This document shows, piece after piece, positions 6,272 through 7,582 of a stretch of 7,582 bases of DNA (the first letter of the stretch is position 1; the number at the start of each line of letters is the position of its first letter). Position numbers and translations under genes: made by a program. This DNA comes from Pseudomonadota bacterium. Lineage in GTDB: Bacteria; Pseudomonadota; Gammaproteobacteria; Burkholderiales; Burkholderiaceae. The DNA is taken from positions 1 through 7,582 of the forward strand of contig JAEZQX010000560.1 of assembly GCA_023441105.1 (NCBI GenBank), given 5' to 3'. Below the pieces are notes generated by a model. That model was not told the DNA's origin. It searched no databases and worked only from the letters and a program-made list of their open reading frames with translations.

Positions 6272-7522
6272 TCAGTTGGCCGCCGCGGGCGCGGCGATGC
6301 CGGGACACGTCGACTTCGACAACGGCTGGAATGCTTCCTCGGCCGGTACGGTGGCGCGGATGTGGTAGTAGTCCCAGGGCTTGGTCGACTCGGCCGGCTT
6401 CTTGACCTGGACCAGGTAGAGGTCCTTGAGCAGGCGCCCGTCCTTGCGAATGGTCGCGTTGCGGGCGTAGACGTCGTTCACCGGCGTCGACTGCATCTGC
6501 TTCATGACGGCCGCGGCGTCGTCGCTGCCGGTCGCCTCGATGGCCTTCAGGTAGGTCAGCGTCGCCGAATAGGTGGCAGCCTGGATCGCGGACGGCATCT
6601 TGTTCATCCGCTTGTAGTAGCGCTGGGCGAATTCCCGGGTCTGTTCATCCATGTCCCAGTAGAAGCCCTCGATGGTGTAGAGGGACTGCGCCATCTCCAG
6701 ACCCAGCGCGTGGACGTCGGTGATGAGGAAGGCCATCGCCATCACGCTCTGCTTGTCGGACCGGGTGAGGCCGAATTCGTTGGCCGACTTGACCGAATTG
6801 ATCATGTCGCCGCCGGCGTTGGCCAGCGCCACCATCTTCGCGCCCGAGGCCTGGGCCTGCAGCATGAACGAGGAGAAGTCGGGATTGTTGAACGGATGCT
6901 TGACGCCGCCGATGACCTTGCCTTTCGCCTCTTCGATCGCCGCCGTCGCATCCTTCTCCATCGAGCGGCCGAAGGCATAGTCGGCGGTCACGAAGAACCA
7001 GGTGCCGGCACCGCGCTGGGTCAGCAGCCGGGGCGTGCTCGACAGCGCCACCGTGTCGATCTGGTAGTGCACGTTGTAGGGGGAGCAGGCGTCGTTGGTC
7101 AGGCGCGAGGAATAGCCGCCGGTCACCATGGTCACGCGCTTGAGCTGCTTGCCGAGCTCCACCACCGCCAGCGAATTCGGCGAGCCCACCAGGTCGGTGA
7201 TCATGTCCACCTTCTCGGCGTCGTACCAGCGGCGCGCGGTTGCCGACGCGATGTCCGCCTTGTTCTGGTGGTCCGACGAGATCAGCTCGATCTTCTTGCC
7301 GCGCACGCTGCCGCCCACCTCCTCGATCGCCAGCCGTGCCGCCTCGACCGACCCCTGGCCGGAGAAGTCCGAGTTCGGCCCGCCCATGTCCGTGAGCACG
7401 CCGATCTTGACGACGTCGTCGCTGATGGTCTGTGCCTGGGCGGGCGCGACCAGGGCCGCAAGTGCGGCGCCGATCAGGGTGGACAGGACGCTGCGGTTGC
7501 ACCGCGCGGTTGCATGTTTCAT
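6272..7522 (-). CDS. ABC transporter substrate-binding protein, HAAT/branched-chain amino acid type
   Basis: This 416-residue periplasmic receptor of the type-1 (Peripla_BP_6, LivJ-like) fold has a Sec signal peptide at residues 1-30: basic start, hydrophobic LSTLIGAALAALVAP, cleavage after AQA. The mature part begins with VKIGVLTDMGGPNSDFSGQG and contains SSDHQNKADIASATARRWYD, FVTADYAFGRSMEKD and NPDFSSFMLQAQASGAKMV, typical of the subgroup often annotated as branched-chain amino acid receptors but frequently linked to aromatic acid or other organic acid uptake. An AGGAGA site (complement of 7531-7536) lies 8 nt before the ATG, an ideal spacing. It is the first gene of the leftward operon. 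No LivHMGF-type permease or ATPase is seen, unless they lie beyond the right edge. The ligand is unknown. Two Cys residues in the mature part (about residues 148 and 407) could form a disulfide; this is not tested. Confidence 0.93.
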   Translation of the reverse strand: MKHATARCNRSVLSTLIGAALAALVAPAQAQTISDDVVKIGVLTDMGGPNSDFSGQGSVEAARLAIEEVGGSVRGKKIELISSDHQNKADIASATARRWYDAEKVDMITDLVGSPNSLAVVELGKQLKRVTMVTGGYSSRLTNDACSPYNVHYQIDTVALSSTPRLLTQRGAGTWFFVTADYAFGRSMEKDATAAIEEAKGKVIGGVKHPFNNPDFSSFMLQAQASGAKMVALANAGGDMINSVKSANEFGLTRSDKQSVMAMAFLITDVHALGLEMAQSLYTIEGFYWDMDEQTREFAQRYYKRMNKMPSAIQAATYSATLTYLKAIEATGSDDAAAVMKQMQSTPVNDVYARNATIRKDGRLLKDLYLVQVKKPAESTKPWDYYHIRATVPAEEAFQPLSKSTCPGIAAPAAAN

Positions 7523-7561
7523 GACTTCAGTCTCCTCTTGGATTCAGGCGGCGGCGGCGCG
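7523..7561 (-). promoter_or_regulatory. Leader of the leftward operon, ribosome site only
   Basis: Apart from the strong purine-rich AAGAGGAGA ribosome site (complement of 7531-7539), nothing readable as a -10/-35 pair or as the GTTC-N-GAAC operator is present before the sequence degenerates into GGC repeats and a C run. The promoter of the four-gene operon must lie beyond the right edge or in the unreliable end. Confidence 0.6.
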
Positions 7562-7578
7562 CCCCCCCCCCCGCCCCC
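7562..7578. other. C homopolymer at the right end, probable contig-end artefact
   Basis: Eleven consecutive C bases (7562-7572), then G and five more C, following a short GGC repeat. It mirrors the G/C block at the left end and most likely marks the low-quality limit of the assembled sequence. Nothing to its right can be interpreted. Confidence 0.6.
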
Positions 7579-7582
7579 GCAC

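Noticed and set aside
4891..6405. A 504-codon open frame on the + strand across the flavoprotein gene and into the receptor gene
   Set aside because: It lies opposite strongly recognisable genes, is rich in Arg, Gly, His and Gln with no family motif, and is a typical shadow frame of GC-rich coding DNA.
1..7582. Search for CRISPR arrays, tRNA/rRNA, transposase genes, terminal inverted repeats and toxin-antitoxin pairs
   Set aside because: No regularly spaced repeats, tRNA-like cloverleaf, transposase motif or small gene pair could be seen by eye. Nearly all the sequence is accounted for by metabolic and regulatory genes.

Overview
The window is a 7.6-kb piece of a high-GC genome with dense bacterial gene packing. 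The protein families (a Tat-exported TRAP-type binding protein, a HAAT-type ABC binding protein, IclR, a TauD/TfdA dioxygenase and a D-2-hydroxyacid dehydrogenase-like flavoprotein) point to a metabolically versatile Pseudomonadota. Burkholderiales or a related soil/water alpha- or betaproteobacterium is my best guess. This rests on family resemblance and composition only; there is no rRNA or other marker gene. Both ends are long G/C homopolymers that look like contig-end or low-quality sequence.

Left part, + strand: the C-terminal end of a VOC/glyoxalase-superfamily protein (to 171), then a glutathione S-transferase gene (237-897). The GST is complete in content but carries a one-base insertion near 613-615 that splits it into two frames. 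A GC-rich hairpin follows it. Next, from about 957, comes a compact control region: two copies of a 16-bp GTT(C/T)-N-ATAAGAAC element 28 bp apart. The second overlaps the -35 of a good sigma-70-like promoter. This drives a probable two-gene operon: a TRAP-type periplasmic binding protein (1042-2127) and an IclR-family regulator (2147-2977), which probably controls this promoter and hence itself.

Right part, - strand, convergent with the first: four genes read leftward from 7522 to 3032 with gaps of 43, 38 and 42 nt. They are a HAAT-family ABC binding protein, an FAD-dependent D-2-hydroxyacid dehydrogenase-like enzyme, a TauD/TfdA-like Fe(II)/2-oxoglutarate dioxygenase and a membrane-bound histidine-box hydroxylase. 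The spacing and shared strand make a single operon likely. A 34-base imperfect hairpin lies between the convergent ends of the two transcription units.

Read together, the locus looks like a catabolic module for an organic acid, possibly aromatic or aryloxy-type. There are two periplasmic receptors without permeases in view, two different oxygenases, a flavoprotein that would turn a D-2-hydroxy acid into a 2-oxo acid, and a local regulator. The substrate cannot be read from sequence. I see no mobile element, CRISPR array, tRNA or rRNA, and no evidence of a wholly unknown system. The unusual points are the enzyme combination, the orphan receptors, the operator pair and the broken GST.
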